Notes: generated by a model not told the origin, from the letters alone. A stretch of 64,000 bases of DNA from an uncultured Chitinophaga sp. (GCF_946479755.1 NZ_CAMLHC010000002.1:186001-250000); one strand, 5' to 3'; numbered from the stretch's first letter, positions 1 to 9,063 are shown. Numbers and translations: made by a program.

Positions 1-1
1 C

Positions 2-196
2 AAAATAGCCGTGAAGTTTGAATACGAATGGCATGACAAAGCGGGTAACTGGTTTCGTTCCTACGGCAATGAATTATGGGAGTTTGACGCTTACGGCCTG
101 ATGCAGCGCCGGTTTGCCGCCATCAATGACGTGCCTATCCGCAGCAATGAAAGGAAATTCAGCGGTGAAGCAGACCCATTGGTGCTGGCTTGTTAA
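2..196 (+). CDS. NTF2-like / DUF1348 (SnoaL-fold) protein, C-terminal fragment
   Basis: The window opens inside this gene; the frame is open from base 2 and stops at 194-196. The visible 64 residues begin [11 protein letters not shown] and continue through [15 protein letters not shown] to PIRSNER. This is characteristic of the C-terminal half of the DUF1348 / nuclear-transport-factor-2-like family, small cone-shaped alpha+beta proteins of about 150 residues. No catalytic role is established for the family. The GTG at base 11 is not a start because the conserved sequence continues upstream of it. The family assignment is by recognition of conserved residues. Confidence 0.75.
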   Translation, partial: KIAVKFEYEWHDKAGNWFRSYGNELWEFDAYGLMQRRFAAINDVPIRSNERKFSGEADPLVLAC

Positions 197-263
197 CTAT
201 TAACAAGCTCATCATTTATTGCAGGAACGGGAATTGTGGTAAGAACCTCCAAAAGTGCATACT

Positions 264-1211
264 ATGGAAAACATTACCAACGTAGAAGAGATGGCAGACA
301 GGGCATGGTTTCAGGTAGCGCCTGGCGTGTGGGGTATCCGTGATCTTTTTGTGAATATGTACCTGGTACAGAACGCACGTACCCGCTCATGGGTACTGGT
401 AGATGCAGGACTTCGTACCTCGGCCCCTAAAATCAAAGCGGCAGCGCGGCAGCTGTTTGCCCCGCACTTTGTACCTTCGGCAATTGTACTGACACATGGC
501 CATTTCGACCATGTGGGCGCACTGCCATCACTGTTGCGGGAATGGGAAGTACCGGTATATGCACATTACCTGGAAGCGCCTTATCTGACGGGCCGGTCGG
601 CCTATCCGCCACCGGACCCCTGCGCCGGCGGCGGACTTATGACGATGATGTCATGGACTTTCCCTAAAGATCCCATCGACCTGAATGGTCACCTGCTATT
701 GCTGCCGGAAGATAAAACGATCCCCGGACTGGATGGCTGGCGTTACATCGAAACGCCCGGACATACGCCCGGACACATCAGCCTTTTCCGGGAGGAAGAC
801 AAACTGTTGCTCGCGGGCGACGCTTTTGTGACTACCCGCGCGGAAGCACTAAGCAGCACTATTACACAAGCCAGGCACGTTTCCGGCCCCCCGAAATATT
901 TCACGCCCGACTGGATATCTGCAGAAACCAGCGTAAAAAAGCTGGCGGAACTGCAACCGGAAGCGGTGGCCACCGGTCATGGACGCCCTCTCTACGGCGC
1001 CGGGATGCAGCACCGCCTGCAACGGCTCGCCGATCACTTTAAGACGCTGGCCAAACCTCGCTGCGGGCGCTACGTAGAAGAGGCGGCGGTCGCGGGCGTC
1101 AACGGGGTTGAATATGTACCCGCAGCCCGTATTCCCAAATGGTTGATAATGGCCGGCGTGATAACACTGGTCGCTACCGGCGCACTGTTGTACAACCGGC
1201 GTAAGTCATAA
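264..1211 (+). CDS. MBL-fold metallo-hydrolase with C-terminal membrane anchor
   Basis: Metallo-beta-lactamase-fold hydrolase of about 315 residues. The zinc-binding motif THGHFDH is near residue 80, followed by the further ligands in ETPGHTPGH, the LLLAGDAF aspartate and a late TGHG histidine, so the dinuclear metal site looks complete. The last 25 residues contain a hydrophobic segment (WLIMAGVITLVATGALLY) followed by NRRKS. This predicts a C-terminal membrane anchor, which is unusual for the soluble glyoxalase-II-like members. I chose ATG 264 over the GTG at 255. The ligase gene follows after about 10 bases, so the two may be co-transcribed. The substrate is unknown. Confidence 0.85.
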   Translation: MENITNVEEMADRAWFQVAPGVWGIRDLFVNMYLVQNARTRSWVLVDAGLRTSAPKIKAAARQLFAPHFVPSAIVLTHGHFDHVGALPSLLREWEVPVYAHYLEAPYLTGRSAYPPPDPCAGGGLMTMMSWTFPKDPIDLNGHLLLLPEDKTIPGLDGWRYIETPGHTPGHISLFREEDKLLLAGDAFVTTRAEALSSTITQARHVSGPPKYFTPDWISAETSVKKLAELQPEAVATGHGRPLYGAGMQHRLQRLADHFKTLAKPRCGRYVEEAAVAGVNGVEYVPAARIPKWLIMAGVITLVATGALLYNRRKS

Positions 1212-1222
1212 ACCCGTTGCTT

Positions 1223-3256
1223 ATGTGCGCTCAAAGAACTCCCGGCAAACAGGTCATGCCCAAACCCGGCAATACCACGCCCATGCTGGCCACGCTCGCG
1301 GCGTCGGCCACCGACGAACCGGGATGGCTATACGAAATCAAATGGGATGGCTATCGCGCCCTGGCTTTCCTCGACAAGGGAAGCGTGGAGCTACGATCAC
1401 GTAACAACAAATCCTTCAATGAAAAATATTACCCCGTTTACCAGGCATTGCAGCACTGGAAAGTCAACGCTGTTGTAGACGGTGAAATAGTAGTGATCGA
1501 TGAGGAAGGGTACACGGACTTTAGCCAGTTGCAGGAATGGCGTAGCGAAGCAGACGGTCAACTGGTATATTATCTCTTCGATATCCTCTGGCTCAATGGT
1601 AAAGACCTCACTGCGCTACCGCTGGTGCAGCGCAAGAAATTACTGCAACAACTGATGCCGGTGAATAACGTTATCCTTCGTTTCAGCGAAGGATTTATAA
1701 CAGATGGTACCGACTTCTTCGAACAGGCCAGGAAGCTGAAGCTGGAAGGTATTATGGCCAAGAAGACCGAAAGTCATTATACGCCCGGCATCCGCACACG
1801 CGACTGGCTCAAGATAAAAACCAGTAACCGGCAGGAAGTCGTCATCGGCGGCTATACGAAAAACGAAGGATCTTCCAAACCATTTAGTTCCTTACTGGTA
1901 GGGGTATACGAAAACGGAAAATTACAATACACCGGTAAAATTGGTACCGGCTTCTCCGTTGCGCAGCAACAGGAGCTGATGAAACAGTTTGCTTCGCTGG
2001 AAGTAAAAAAATCCCCGTTTACCGTTATTCCAGACGTGAACAAACCTTCCCGCTTCCGGCCTAATCCGCCGCAGGCGGAGGCGGTGTGGCTGAAGCCCAA
2101 ACTGATCTGCGAAGTCAGTTTCCGGGAAATGACGACCGATGGCGTCATGCGGCATCCCTCGTTTGAAGGGATGCGGGAAGATAAAACACCGGCACAGGTA
2201 ACCGCGGAAAAGCCGGTGAAAGCCCGTACCACTCAATCAAAAGCGGCCGCGGAAAAGAAAACCACCAAAGCAACGTCACTGAAAAAAGCGCTGAAGCCCG
2301 CTACGGCGAAAGTCCGCAATACGTTGCTCAACCCCGGCGAAGAAACACAGGTACGCACCATCAATGGCCATGCGCTGAAATTCACTAACCTCAGCAAGGT
2401 CTACTGGCCAGGTGAAAAAATCACCAAACGCGATCTGATCAACTATTACTACCAGATGGCGCCTTATATGGTACCTTATATCAAAGACCGGCCGCAGTCG
2501 CTCAACCGCTTTCCCAACGGTATCAAAGGAGAAAGTTTTTATCAGAAAGATGTTTCGGGCAAAGCGCCCGACTGGGTGCCTACTTTTCCGTATCATAGCA
2601 GCGATGAGCCCCGCGAAAAAGAATATCTCGTAGGAGAAAACGAAGCCACGTTACTATACATGGCCTCACTGGGGTGTATTGAAATCAACCCGTGGAGCAG
2701 CCGGCTGCGGAAGCCGGAAAACCCCGACTGGTGTATTATCGACCTGGACCCTGATAAAACCACTTTTGACGAGGTGATTGAAGCGGCGCAGGTAACCCAT
2801 GAGATACTGGAGGCTGCGGACATCCCCGGTTACTGTAAAACTTCCGGCTCTACCGGTCTGCATATCTATATCCCGCTGGGCGCGAAATATACTTACGAAC
2901 AATCCAAAGAATTCGGCCGTATCATCGCCCGGCTGGTGCATGGCCGTTTGCCGGATACGACCAGTATTGAACGGGCTACCAACCGGCGCAAAAGGAAGAT
3001 GTACATCGATTTCCTGCAAAACAGGCCACAGGCCACCGTAGCAGCGCCCTATTCCCTGCGTCCCAAACCCGGCGCCACGGTGTCTATGCCGCTGCACTGG
3101 GAAGAAGTGAAGAAAGGGCTGACCATGAAAGATTTTACCATTCATAATGCCGTGCAACGGGTACGCGAACAAGGCGATATTTTCAAACCCGTATTGGGCA
3201 AAGGTATCAACATGAAGACGGCACTCGCCGGTCTCGAAAAACTGTTCCGCGAATAA
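1223..3256 (+). CDS. ligD: DNA ligase D, ligase plus primase/polymerase domains, no phosphoesterase domain
   Basis: ATP-dependent ligase of bacterial non-homologous end joining. The N-terminal ligase domain has motif I EIKWDGYR with nucleophile Lys near residue 40, followed by the nucleotidyltransferase motifs and an OB-fold (KPKLICEVSFREMTTDGVMRHP). A Lys/Ala/Thr-rich linker (about 325-370) leads to the archaeo-eukaryotic-primase-type polymerase domain. That domain starts at NLSKVYWP and holds the DLDPD metal motif near 507-511 and a late acidic residue in MYIDFLQNRP. Many Bacteroidota LigD proteins also carry a phosphoesterase domain; here it is missing. No ku gene lies in the window. Start at ATG 1223; ATG 1256 is an alternative that removes only a weakly conserved tail. 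Confidence 0.93.
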   Translation: MCAQRTPGKQVMPKPGNTTPMLATLAASATDEPGWLYEIKWDGYRALAFLDKGSVELRSRNNKSFNEKYYPVYQALQHWKVNAVVDGEIVVIDEEGYTDFSQLQEWRSEADGQLVYYLFDILWLNGKDLTALPLVQRKKLLQQLMPVNNVILRFSEGFITDGTDFFEQARKLKLEGIMAKKTESHYTPGIRTRDWLKIKTSNRQEVVIGGYTKNEGSSKPFSSLLVGVYENGKLQYTGKIGTGFSVAQQQELMKQFASLEVKKSPFTVIPDVNKPSRFRPNPPQAEAVWLKPKLICEVSFREMTTDGVMRHPSFEGMREDKTPAQVTAEKPVKARTTQSKAAAEKKTTKATSLKKALKPATAKVRNTLLNPGEETQVRTINGHALKFTNLSKVYWPGEKITKRDLINYYYQMAPYMVPYIKDRPQSLNRFPNGIKGESFYQKDVSGKAPDWVPTFPYHSSDEPREKEYLVGENEATLLYMASLGCIEINPWSSRLRKPENPDWCIIDLDPDKTTFDEVIEAAQVTHEILEAADIPGYCKTSGSTGLHIYIPLGAKYTYEQSKEFGRIIARLVHGRLPDTTSIERATNRRKRKMYIDFLQNRPQATVAAPYSLRPKPGATVSMPLHWEEVKKGLTMKDFTIHNAVQRVREQGDIFKPVLGKGINMKTALAGLEKLFRE

Positions 3257-3302
3257 CAGAAAGATAGTATCTTCCCTATCACCGCATCTTAAAAGAATTC
3301 GC

Positions 3303-4178
3303 ATGAAGCCTGTTACCGTATGCTTTGGAGAAATACTCTGGGACATATTTCCCAACGGCGTCCGCAAGTCCGGCGGCGCCCCCTTTAATGTCGCCTATCA
3401 TCTTTCCCGCCTCGGGATGGACAGTCATATTATCAGTTGCACCGGCGACGATGAAGCCGGTGAAGCGCTGCGGCAGATCCTCCGCCAGTGGCACATCCCG
3501 GAAGAGACGGTGCAGCTGGACCCACAGCAACCTACCGGCGCTGTGCTGGCTACCGCAGGGGCTAACCACGAAATGCATTATGATATCCTGCAACCGGTAG
3601 CATGGGACTTTATCGCATGGCAACCGGAACAGGAAGCGCTCATCCGCCGCGCCGGCGCTTTCGTCTTCGGCAGCCTCGCCATCCGCAGCGAAGTGTCGCG
3701 CCGCACGCTATGGAAGCTGCTGGACGCCGCCCCTTACAAGGTGCTGGATATTAACATCCGTCCGCCGCACAGCGATATGAATACCATCCGGGAACTGTTG
3801 CGCCGGGTGGACCTGGTGAAGATGAATGAAGAGGAACTGCAACTGGTACTGCAGGCTACCGGTGATACTTCCGGCTCGCCTGTAGACGGCGCCCGTAAGG
3901 TGATGCAACACTACGGTGTACCGCAACTGATCATCACCCGGGGCAGTAAAGGCGCCGTGTATATAGACGGGCAGTCGCAATACGAACGCCCGGCCAAACA
4001 AGTGACCGTGAAGGACACGGTGGGCAGCGGCGACTCTTTCCTTGCCGGCTTCCTGTCGCAGCTACTGAAGGGACGCCCGGTACCGGCCGCGCTGGACCTG
4101 GCGGTGGAAGTCAGCGGTTTTGTCACCACCTGCGAAGGCGCCAACCCGGAATATGACAGCAGCCGGTTTGATGTTTGA
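3303..4178 (+). CDS. PfkB-family carbohydrate kinase (fructokinase-like)
   Basis: Ribokinase/PfkB-fold sugar kinase of 291 residues. It opens with CFGEILWDIFP and shows the substrate-site signature SGGAPFNVAYHLSRLG. The C-terminal anion-hole/catalytic motif is DTVGSGDSFLAGF, with the catalytic aspartate in GSGDS. GEILWD plus GGAPFN is typical of fructokinases, so fructose phosphorylation is the best guess, but ketohexose and nucleoside kinases share the fold. The araC-type gene follows 18 bases downstream on the same strand, possibly under its own promoter. Confidence 0.88.
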   Translation: MKPVTVCFGEILWDIFPNGVRKSGGAPFNVAYHLSRLGMDSHIISCTGDDEAGEALRQILRQWHIPEETVQLDPQQPTGAVLATAGANHEMHYDILQPVAWDFIAWQPEQEALIRRAGAFVFGSLAIRSEVSRRTLWKLLDAAPYKVLDINIRPPHSDMNTIRELLRRVDLVKMNEEELQLVLQATGDTSGSPVDGARKVMQHYGVPQLIITRGSKGAVYIDGQSQYERPAKQVTVKDTVGSGDSFLAGFLSQLLKGRPVPAALDLAVEVSGFVTTCEGANPEYDSSRFDV

Positions 4179-4184
4179 TTTTTG

Positions 4185-4192
4185 TAACTTTG
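4185..4192 (+). promoter_or_regulatory. TAnnTTTG-type -7 box directly before the AraC start
   Basis: TAACTTTG matches the Bacteroidota sigma-A -7 consensus TAnnTTTG exactly and ends only four bases before the ATG at 4197. With the usual spacing, transcription would begin at or next to the start codon, giving a nearly leaderless mRNA. The upstream -33 element is not clear. This is a motif match only. Confidence 0.35.
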
Positions 4193-4196
4193 TCAT

Positions 4197-5099
4197 ATGC
4201 CAAAGCCACAATCCATCGCAGAGTTCTACCAGGAGAAAATGAACTGGGTGCCCGACAATCTCCAGCAGGACATCGGGCATTTTAATGTTTTCCGTATGGA
4301 AGACTGTAAGCCGTCGAGCCCCAGTATGTCTTACAACCGCCGGGATTTCTATAAGATAAGCCTGCTGCGGGGGCGGTTCATTTATCATTATGCCGACAGG
4401 AGCCTGCTGGCAGAAACCGGCAACCTGCTGTTCTTCAACCCGCAGGTGCCCTACGCCTGGGAGCAGTTGTCTGAAGGACAGGCCACCGGCTACTTCTGTA
4501 TCTTCCGCGAATCTTTTTTAACCGAGATGGGGCGCTACACCTTGAAAGACCTGCCCATGTTCCACCCGCGGGGGAAGCCTTCCTATAAGCTGACGCCGGA
4601 GCTGGAGAAGGAAGTGGAGCGGCTGTTCCTTAAAATGCTGGATGAAATCAACAGCGACTACCGGGGTAAATATGACCTGATCCGTAACTACCTGATGGAA
4701 ATGGTGCACCTGGTGATGAAGACGGAACCTTCCGAAAGGCTTTATCAGCACCGCAATGCCAACGAAAGGATCGCGGCCGTTTTCATGGAGCTGCTGGAAC
4801 GGCAGTTTCCTATTGAAGCGCCGGGGCGGGTATTCCGGCTGCGCGCCGCCGGGGATTTCGCGACAGAGCTGTCTGTGCATGTGAACCACCTCAACCGGGC
4901 GGTGAAGGAGACTACCGGGAAAACGACTACCAGCCTTATTTCCGACAGGATTGTTACAGAGGCGAAAGCGCTGCTCCGCCATACCGATTGGAATGTATCG
5001 GAGATCAGCTATAGCCTTGGTTTTGAGGAGCCTTCCCACTTTAATAACTTCTTCAGGAAACATACCCGGATGACACCCACCAGTTTCAGGGCTGTTTGA
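4197..5099 (+). CDS. AraC-family transcriptional regulator
   Basis: A 300-residue regulator. The N-terminal two-thirds resembles a cupin-like sensor domain (SYNRRDFYKISLLRGRFIYHY and LLFFNPQVPYAWEQ). The C-terminal hundred residues form the double helix-turn-helix, with the family signature visible as HTDWNVSEISYSLGFEEPSHFNNFFRKHTRMTPTSFR (described here in parts: WNVSEISYSLGF, then EEPSHFNNFFRK, then MTPTSFR). It lies 82 bases upstream of a same-strand SDR oxidoreductase, a common pairing in Bacteroidota in which the regulator controls the reductase. The ligand is unknown. Confidence 0.9.
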   Translation: MPKPQSIAEFYQEKMNWVPDNLQQDIGHFNVFRMEDCKPSSPSMSYNRRDFYKISLLRGRFIYHYADRSLLAETGNLLFFNPQVPYAWEQLSEGQATGYFCIFRESFLTEMGRYTLKDLPMFHPRGKPSYKLTPELEKEVERLFLKMLDEINSDYRGKYDLIRNYLMEMVHLVMKTEPSERLYQHRNANERIAAVFMELLERQFPIEAPGRVFRLRAAGDFATELSVHVNHLNRAVKETTGKTTTSLISDRIVTEAKALLRHTDWNVSEISYSLGFEEPSHFNNFFRKHTRMTPTSFRAV

Positions 5100-5181
5100 T
5101 TTTTGCAATCATTCGTTTGTTTGGCGTAACAGCGGATATTCATCGCGTCCCTAATTTTGTTGCCATAAAAATGAACATCTT

Positions 5182-6015
5182 ATGAGCAACAAAAAAGTAT
5201 GGTTTGTGACCGGCGCTTCCAAAGGATTAGGCCGGGACCTTGTTAAAAAACTGCTGGCCGGCGGTTACCGTGTGGCTGCCACCTCCCGTAATCTCGATGA
5301 CCTTCGTAAAATAGCTACCGACGATAATTTCCTGCCGCTCACGATGCAGCTGAATGACGAGTCCAGCATTGGCCAGGCACTGGCAGATACCGTGGCCCGC
5401 TTTGGCCGGGTTGACGTAGTGGTGAATAACGCCGGCTACGGCCTGGTAGGCAGCCTCGAAGAGCTGTCCGACGCGGAAGCCCGCGGCAACTTCGACATCA
5501 ATGTTTTCGGTACGCTGAATGTTATCCGTAAAGCGCTGCCCTATTTCCGTGCACAAAAATCAGGACACATCTTCAACGTGTCTTCCATCGCAGGATTTAA
5601 TGGCAGGTTCCCCGGTTTCGGTATCTATTGCGCTACTAAATTTGCGGTGGACGGCCTTTCCGAATCACTCGCGGAAGAAGTGAAGCCTTTCGGGATACAT
5701 GTGACCATCGTTTCTCCCGGTTACTTCCGGACCGACTTCCTCACCAGCGGGTCTCTCGCCCAGCCGGCGCAACCTATCGCTGAGTATAAGCTGGTAAGGG
5801 AAGCACAGGCCCTGCACGTGAATGAAATCAATCACAACCAGCCCGGTGATCCGGAGAAAGCCGCTGACGCCTTTATACAGGTGAGCGAAGCGGAAAATCC
5901 GCCGGTACACCTCTTCCTCGGCGAAGACGCGTATAACATGGTATATGCTAAAATCGATGCTGTTAAAGAAGAAGTAGAAGCCTGGAAAACAACAACGGTG
6001 GGTACCGGTTACTAA
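5182..6015 (+). CDS. Short-chain dehydrogenase/reductase (classical SDR)
   Basis: NAD(P)-dependent oxidoreductase of 277 residues. The Rossmann cofactor motif is TGASKGLGR near residue 11, NNAG follows in the fourth strand, and the catalytic Ser plus YCATK (Tyr-x3-Lys) are present near residues 140-160. The length, 25-30 residues more than minimal SDRs, fits a classical SDR with a C-terminal extension. TAATTTTG at 5152-5159 is a good -7 box for it. The neighbouring AraC protein is the likely regulator. The substrate cannot be told. A strong shared terminator follows. Confidence 0.88.
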   Translation: MSNKKVWFVTGASKGLGRDLVKKLLAGGYRVAATSRNLDDLRKIATDDNFLPLTMQLNDESSIGQALADTVARFGRVDVVVNNAGYGLVGSLEELSDAEARGNFDINVFGTLNVIRKALPYFRAQKSGHIFNVSSIAGFNGRFPGFGIYCATKFAVDGLSESLAEEVKPFGIHVTIVSPGYFRTDFLTSGSLAQPAQPIAEYKLVREAQALHVNEINHNQPGDPEKAADAFIQVSEAENPPVHLFLGEDAYNMVYAKIDAVKEEVEAWKTTTVGTGY

Positions 6016-6021
6016 AAAAAG

Positions 6022-6049
6022 AGAATCCCGGGCCTGCGCCCGGGATTCT
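6022..6049. terminator. Bidirectional intrinsic terminator between SDR and topB
   Basis: AGAATCCCGGGC (6022-6033) and GCCCGGGATTCT (6038-6049) form a perfect 12-bp GC-rich stem with a CTGC loop. An A-run lies on the left (6014-6020) and a short T-rich stretch on the right. It sits between convergent genes and can stop both. Confidence 0.9.
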
Positions 6050-8125
6050 TTATTGAATATCGAAGGTGTCGGTGATGGTTAGTTTGCCGGCTTTGCCTTT
6101 GGTGACCAGGTCGTGGACCTGTTTATCCGTCAGTTTTTTCCCTTTTACCTCAAAAGGAATTTTAAAGCCGCATACTTTGAAGTTGGCGCAGCCGTAGGCG
6201 CTGTTACCTTTTAACAACAGATGCTCCTTGCATTTGGGGCAGTTGAGCGCGCCGAGGTCCAGTGTTTTCTTTTCCCTGGGTTTGCGTTGCTTTTTAGGTT
6301 TATCTTCTGTGGCTGTTGCCGGCGCCGGCGTTTCGGGCGCGATGGTGATGGTTTTGTAACTGGCCGTTTTCACTTCTTTGGTGAGGTCCACCACCATGGT
6401 GATCAGTTCATCTTTGAACGTATCCATGGCATATTCGCCTTTCTCGATCAGGCGCAGCTTGCGTTCCCACTGGCCGGTCAGTTCGGGGCTTTTGAGCAGC
6501 TCCGTCTGGATGGTGTCGATCAGATCGATACCGGTTTGGGTGGCGAAGATGTTTTTTTTCTTTTTGTCGATGTATTTGCGGCGGAACAGTGTTTCAATGA
6601 TATTGGCGCGGGTGGAAGGGCGGCCGATGCCGTTATCTTTCAGCAGCTCGCGCATTTCTTCATCATCCACCTGTTTGCCGGCTGTTTCCATGGCACGGAG
6701 CAGGCTCGCTTCTGTAAAGGCTTTGGGCGGAGAGGTCTTACCCTGATGGATACGGGGCGTATGCGGACCGCTTTCTCCCACTACAAAATCGGGAATGAAT
6801 TTTTCTTCTTCCTCTCCTTCTTTTTTGATGCTGGTGTCGTTGGCATACACTTCTTTCCAGCCGGGTTCAATGATTTGTTTACCTGTTACCTTAAATGGCA
6901 CCTGGCCTACTTTTCCCAGTACGGTGGTGTTGGATATTTTACATTCCGGGTAAAACGCGGCAATGAAGCGGCGTGCGATGAGATCATAGATCCTCTTTTC
7001 TTCCGGTGGCAGTCCGCCGCCGGGATGCACGCCTGTAGGGATGATGGCATGGTGGTCCGTCACCTTTTTATCATCGAAGACGGTTTTCAGTTTCGGAATG
7101 GGATTGGCGAGCACCGGGGCGGTGAGCGCCGCGTAGGGCGTCATGTCCTGGAGGATGCCGGCGACTTTGGGGTGCAGGTCTTCCGAGAGATAGGTGGTAT
7201 CTACGCGGGGGTAGGTGACCAGTTTTTTCTCATAGAGGTTCTGCACGTATTTAAGGGTATCGTCGGCGGAGTACGCGTATTTTTTGTTGGCCGCCACCTG
7301 CAGGGAGGTGAGGTCAAACAGGCGGGGATTGCCCTCTTTACCATCTTTTTTCTCGAAAGAAGTCACTTCAAAAGGATGTTCCTGTAAGTAGGCGAGTCCT
7401 TTCTGCGCTTTTTCCACGCTGCCGAGGCGGTCAATGGCGGCGGTGAATTCGGTATCGCGGTATACTGTTTTCAGCTCCCAGTAGTCTTCCGATACAAACG
7501 CGTTGATCTCTTTCTGCCGCGCCACGATCATGGCGAGGGTAGGGGTTTGCACGCGTCCAATAGAGAGGACGGTTTTGCCGACGGCAAATTTTTTGGTGAA
7601 CAGGCGGGTGGCGTTCATGCCCAGCAGCCAGTCGCCGATGGCGCGGGCGCTGCCGGCGGCATAGAGGTTATCGTACTGACCGGCATCCCGGAGCTGCTGA
7701 AACCCATTACGTATAGCCTCTTCCGTGAGAGAGGAGATCCATAGCCTCCTGACAGGAGCCGTGCATTTGGCTTTGAGCAGCACCCATCTTTGTATCAGTT
7801 CACCTTCCTGGCCGGCATCCCCGCAGTTGATCACTTCGTCACATTGTTGTACCAGTTGCTCGATCACTTTGAACTGCTTCTGTACGCCGTTGTTTTCTAT
7901 CAGCTTAATACCGAAGCTGGGCGGGATCATGGGAAGATCTTCCAGCCGCCAGAATTTCCATTGTTCGTAATAATCATGTGGTTCCTTCAGTGTACAAAAA
8001 TGGCCGAAAGTCCAGGTCACCTGGTAGCCATTGCCTTCGTAGTAGCCATCTTTGCGTTGCTTCGCACCGATTACTTCTGCTATGTCTCTGGCCACACTTG
8101 GTTTTTCTGCAATGCAAACTTTCAT
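6050..8125 (-). CDS. topB: DNA topoisomerase III
   Basis: Type IA topoisomerase of 691 residues that passes single strands through a transient 5'-phosphotyrosine break. The Toprim domain has the catalytic Glu in IAEKPSVA (residue 7) and the acidic motif GDAGQEGELIQRW (102-114). SIGRVQTPTLA (188-198) is the family signature, and the active-site tyrosine is Tyr305 in LVTYPRVDT. The last 60 residues hold a Cys4-type zinc-ribbon remnant (CPKCKEHLLLKG, then CANFKVCGF) after a Pro/Lys/Ala-rich linker. Its length and ending match the TopB group often found on Bacteroidota mobile elements as well as chromosomes; no conjugation genes are nearby. Confidence 0.94.
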   Translation of the reverse strand: MKVCIAEKPSVARDIAEVIGAKQRKDGYYEGNGYQVTWTFGHFCTLKEPHDYYEQWKFWRLEDLPMIPPSFGIKLIENNGVQKQFKVIEQLVQQCDEVINCGDAGQEGELIQRWVLLKAKCTAPVRRLWISSLTEEAIRNGFQQLRDAGQYDNLYAAGSARAIGDWLLGMNATRLFTKKFAVGKTVLSIGRVQTPTLAMIVARQKEINAFVSEDYWELKTVYRDTEFTAAIDRLGSVEKAQKGLAYLQEHPFEVTSFEKKDGKEGNPRLFDLTSLQVAANKKYAYSADDTLKYVQNLYEKKLVTYPRVDTTYLSEDLHPKVAGILQDMTPYAALTAPVLANPIPKLKTVFDDKKVTDHHAIIPTGVHPGGGLPPEEKRIYDLIARRFIAAFYPECKISNTTVLGKVGQVPFKVTGKQIIEPGWKEVYANDTSIKKEGEEEEKFIPDFVVGESGPHTPRIHQGKTSPPKAFTEASLLRAMETAGKQVDDEEMRELLKDNGIGRPSTRANIIETLFRRKYIDKKKKNIFATQTGIDLIDTIQTELLKSPELTGQWERKLRLIEKGEYAMDTFKDELITMVVDLTKEVKTASYKTITIAPETPAPATATEDKPKKQRKPREKKTLDLGALNCPKCKEHLLLKGNSAYGCANFKVCGFKIPFEVKGKKLTDKQVHDLVTKGKAGKLTITDTFDIQ

Positions 8126-8326
8126 AAAAAGTTGAAATAGGGTAACAAATATCGGACAATTTACTGTTTTTGCCGGATTTTAATGGCTGTGGTATTAACC
8201 ACGGGTTATCCTGAGAAGATTAACAATTATTAACGGGGGTAAATGTTCTTATTAACAATCTTCAAACAACCATTCCCCCTGAAATCCCGTAAATTGATAC
8301 TGCTAAATCCTTAAACCCTGGCTTTT

Positions 8327-8914
8327 ATGAAAGCATTCAACCAGGCATTGATCGTTCTTGCGAGAGACAAGGAGGTCACCATTGCGAACACCCGTCTAAA
8401 AGATACTGTAGGCGATTTTAAAACCCGTGAGATACTCCATCAGCTGCTGAATCATACGCAGGAAACAGCCTCTTACATCCATATGGACAAGTATGTGGTG
8501 CTGGAGGATATGACCGATTACGGCTTATGGGAGGAGTATATCATTTTTCCCAGGCTGGGCCACGACGCCGGCGAATCCATGTTACTGGCATTTAACATGG
8601 TGTTTGCCACCGGTTACCAGGAAGTGGTCATGATCGGTATGGACTGCCCGCACCTGTCTCCCGAACTGCTGGAAGAGGCGTTTACCGCCCTCCGTCACAA
8701 CCAGGTGGTCATCGGTCCGGCGCAGCATGGCGGTTTTTATCTGCTGGGCATGCAACGTTTTTACCCCGAATTGTTTGATTTTATGGATGCGGGCGCTTCC
8801 CATTGGCTCCGCCGCCTGCTGACAGCCATCAACCAGCAACAACTGCGGTTCACTTTCCTTCCTACGCTGAACGTAGTGCAGGAACTGGCCGATGTGCCGG
8901 AGGACTGGCTGTAA
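8327..8914 (+). CDS. DUF2064 / TIGR04282-type glycosyltransferase-like protein
   Basis: A 195-residue protein with a nucleotide-diphosphosugar-transferase-like fold. Visible family marks are LIVLARDKEVTIANTRL at the N-terminus, GESMLLAFNMVFATGYQEVVMIGMDCPHL in the middle (the metal/nucleotide-binding GxDCP motif) and VIGPAQHGGFYLLGM. This is the DUF2064 group, sometimes annotated as arsenosugar-biosynthesis glycosyltransferase because some members sit in arsenic clusters. No arsenic gene is nearby, so that role should not be assumed. It stands alone between topB (divergent) and a small unknown gene. Confidence 0.78.
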   Translation: MKAFNQALIVLARDKEVTIANTRLKDTVGDFKTREILHQLLNHTQETASYIHMDKYVVLEDMTDYGLWEEYIIFPRLGHDAGESMLLAFNMVFATGYQEVVMIGMDCPHLSPELLEEAFTALRHNQVVIGPAQHGGFYLLGMQRFYPELFDFMDAGASHWLRRLLTAINQQQLRFTFLPTLNVVQELADVPEDWL

Positions 8915-8952
8915 CTTAGGAGGCCATGATGATGACTGATGCTCCTGATGCA

Positions 8953-9046
8953 GGAGATCGCAGCGGACGTTTTACCGGATACGGTGCGGAGAAATCGCAG
9001 CGAATATTTTTTAGGGAGATGACCGCCCGGAAGATCACAACGGATT
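8953..9046. repeat. Three degenerate direct repeats in the spacer
   Basis: The spacer before the gene at 9076 contains three related stretches beginning at about 8953 (GGAGATCGCAGCGGA), 8988 (GGAGAAATCGCAGCGAA) and 9029 (GGAAGATCACAACGGA). Each is followed by a T-rich run. Spacings of 35 and 41 bases are not multiples of three, so this is not a decayed coding repeat. Read by eye; function unknown. Confidence 0.4.
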
Positions 9047-9063
9047 TTTTTCCGGAGATATTC

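Noticed and set aside
6221..7387. Plus-strand frame of 388 codons opposite topB
   Set aside because: Phe/Gly/Arg-rich shadow of the topoisomerase gene.
8327..8914. Arsenosugar biosynthesis role for the DUF2064 protein
   Set aside because: The name comes from members in arsenic clusters; no arsM, radical SAM or arsenic resistance gene is nearby.
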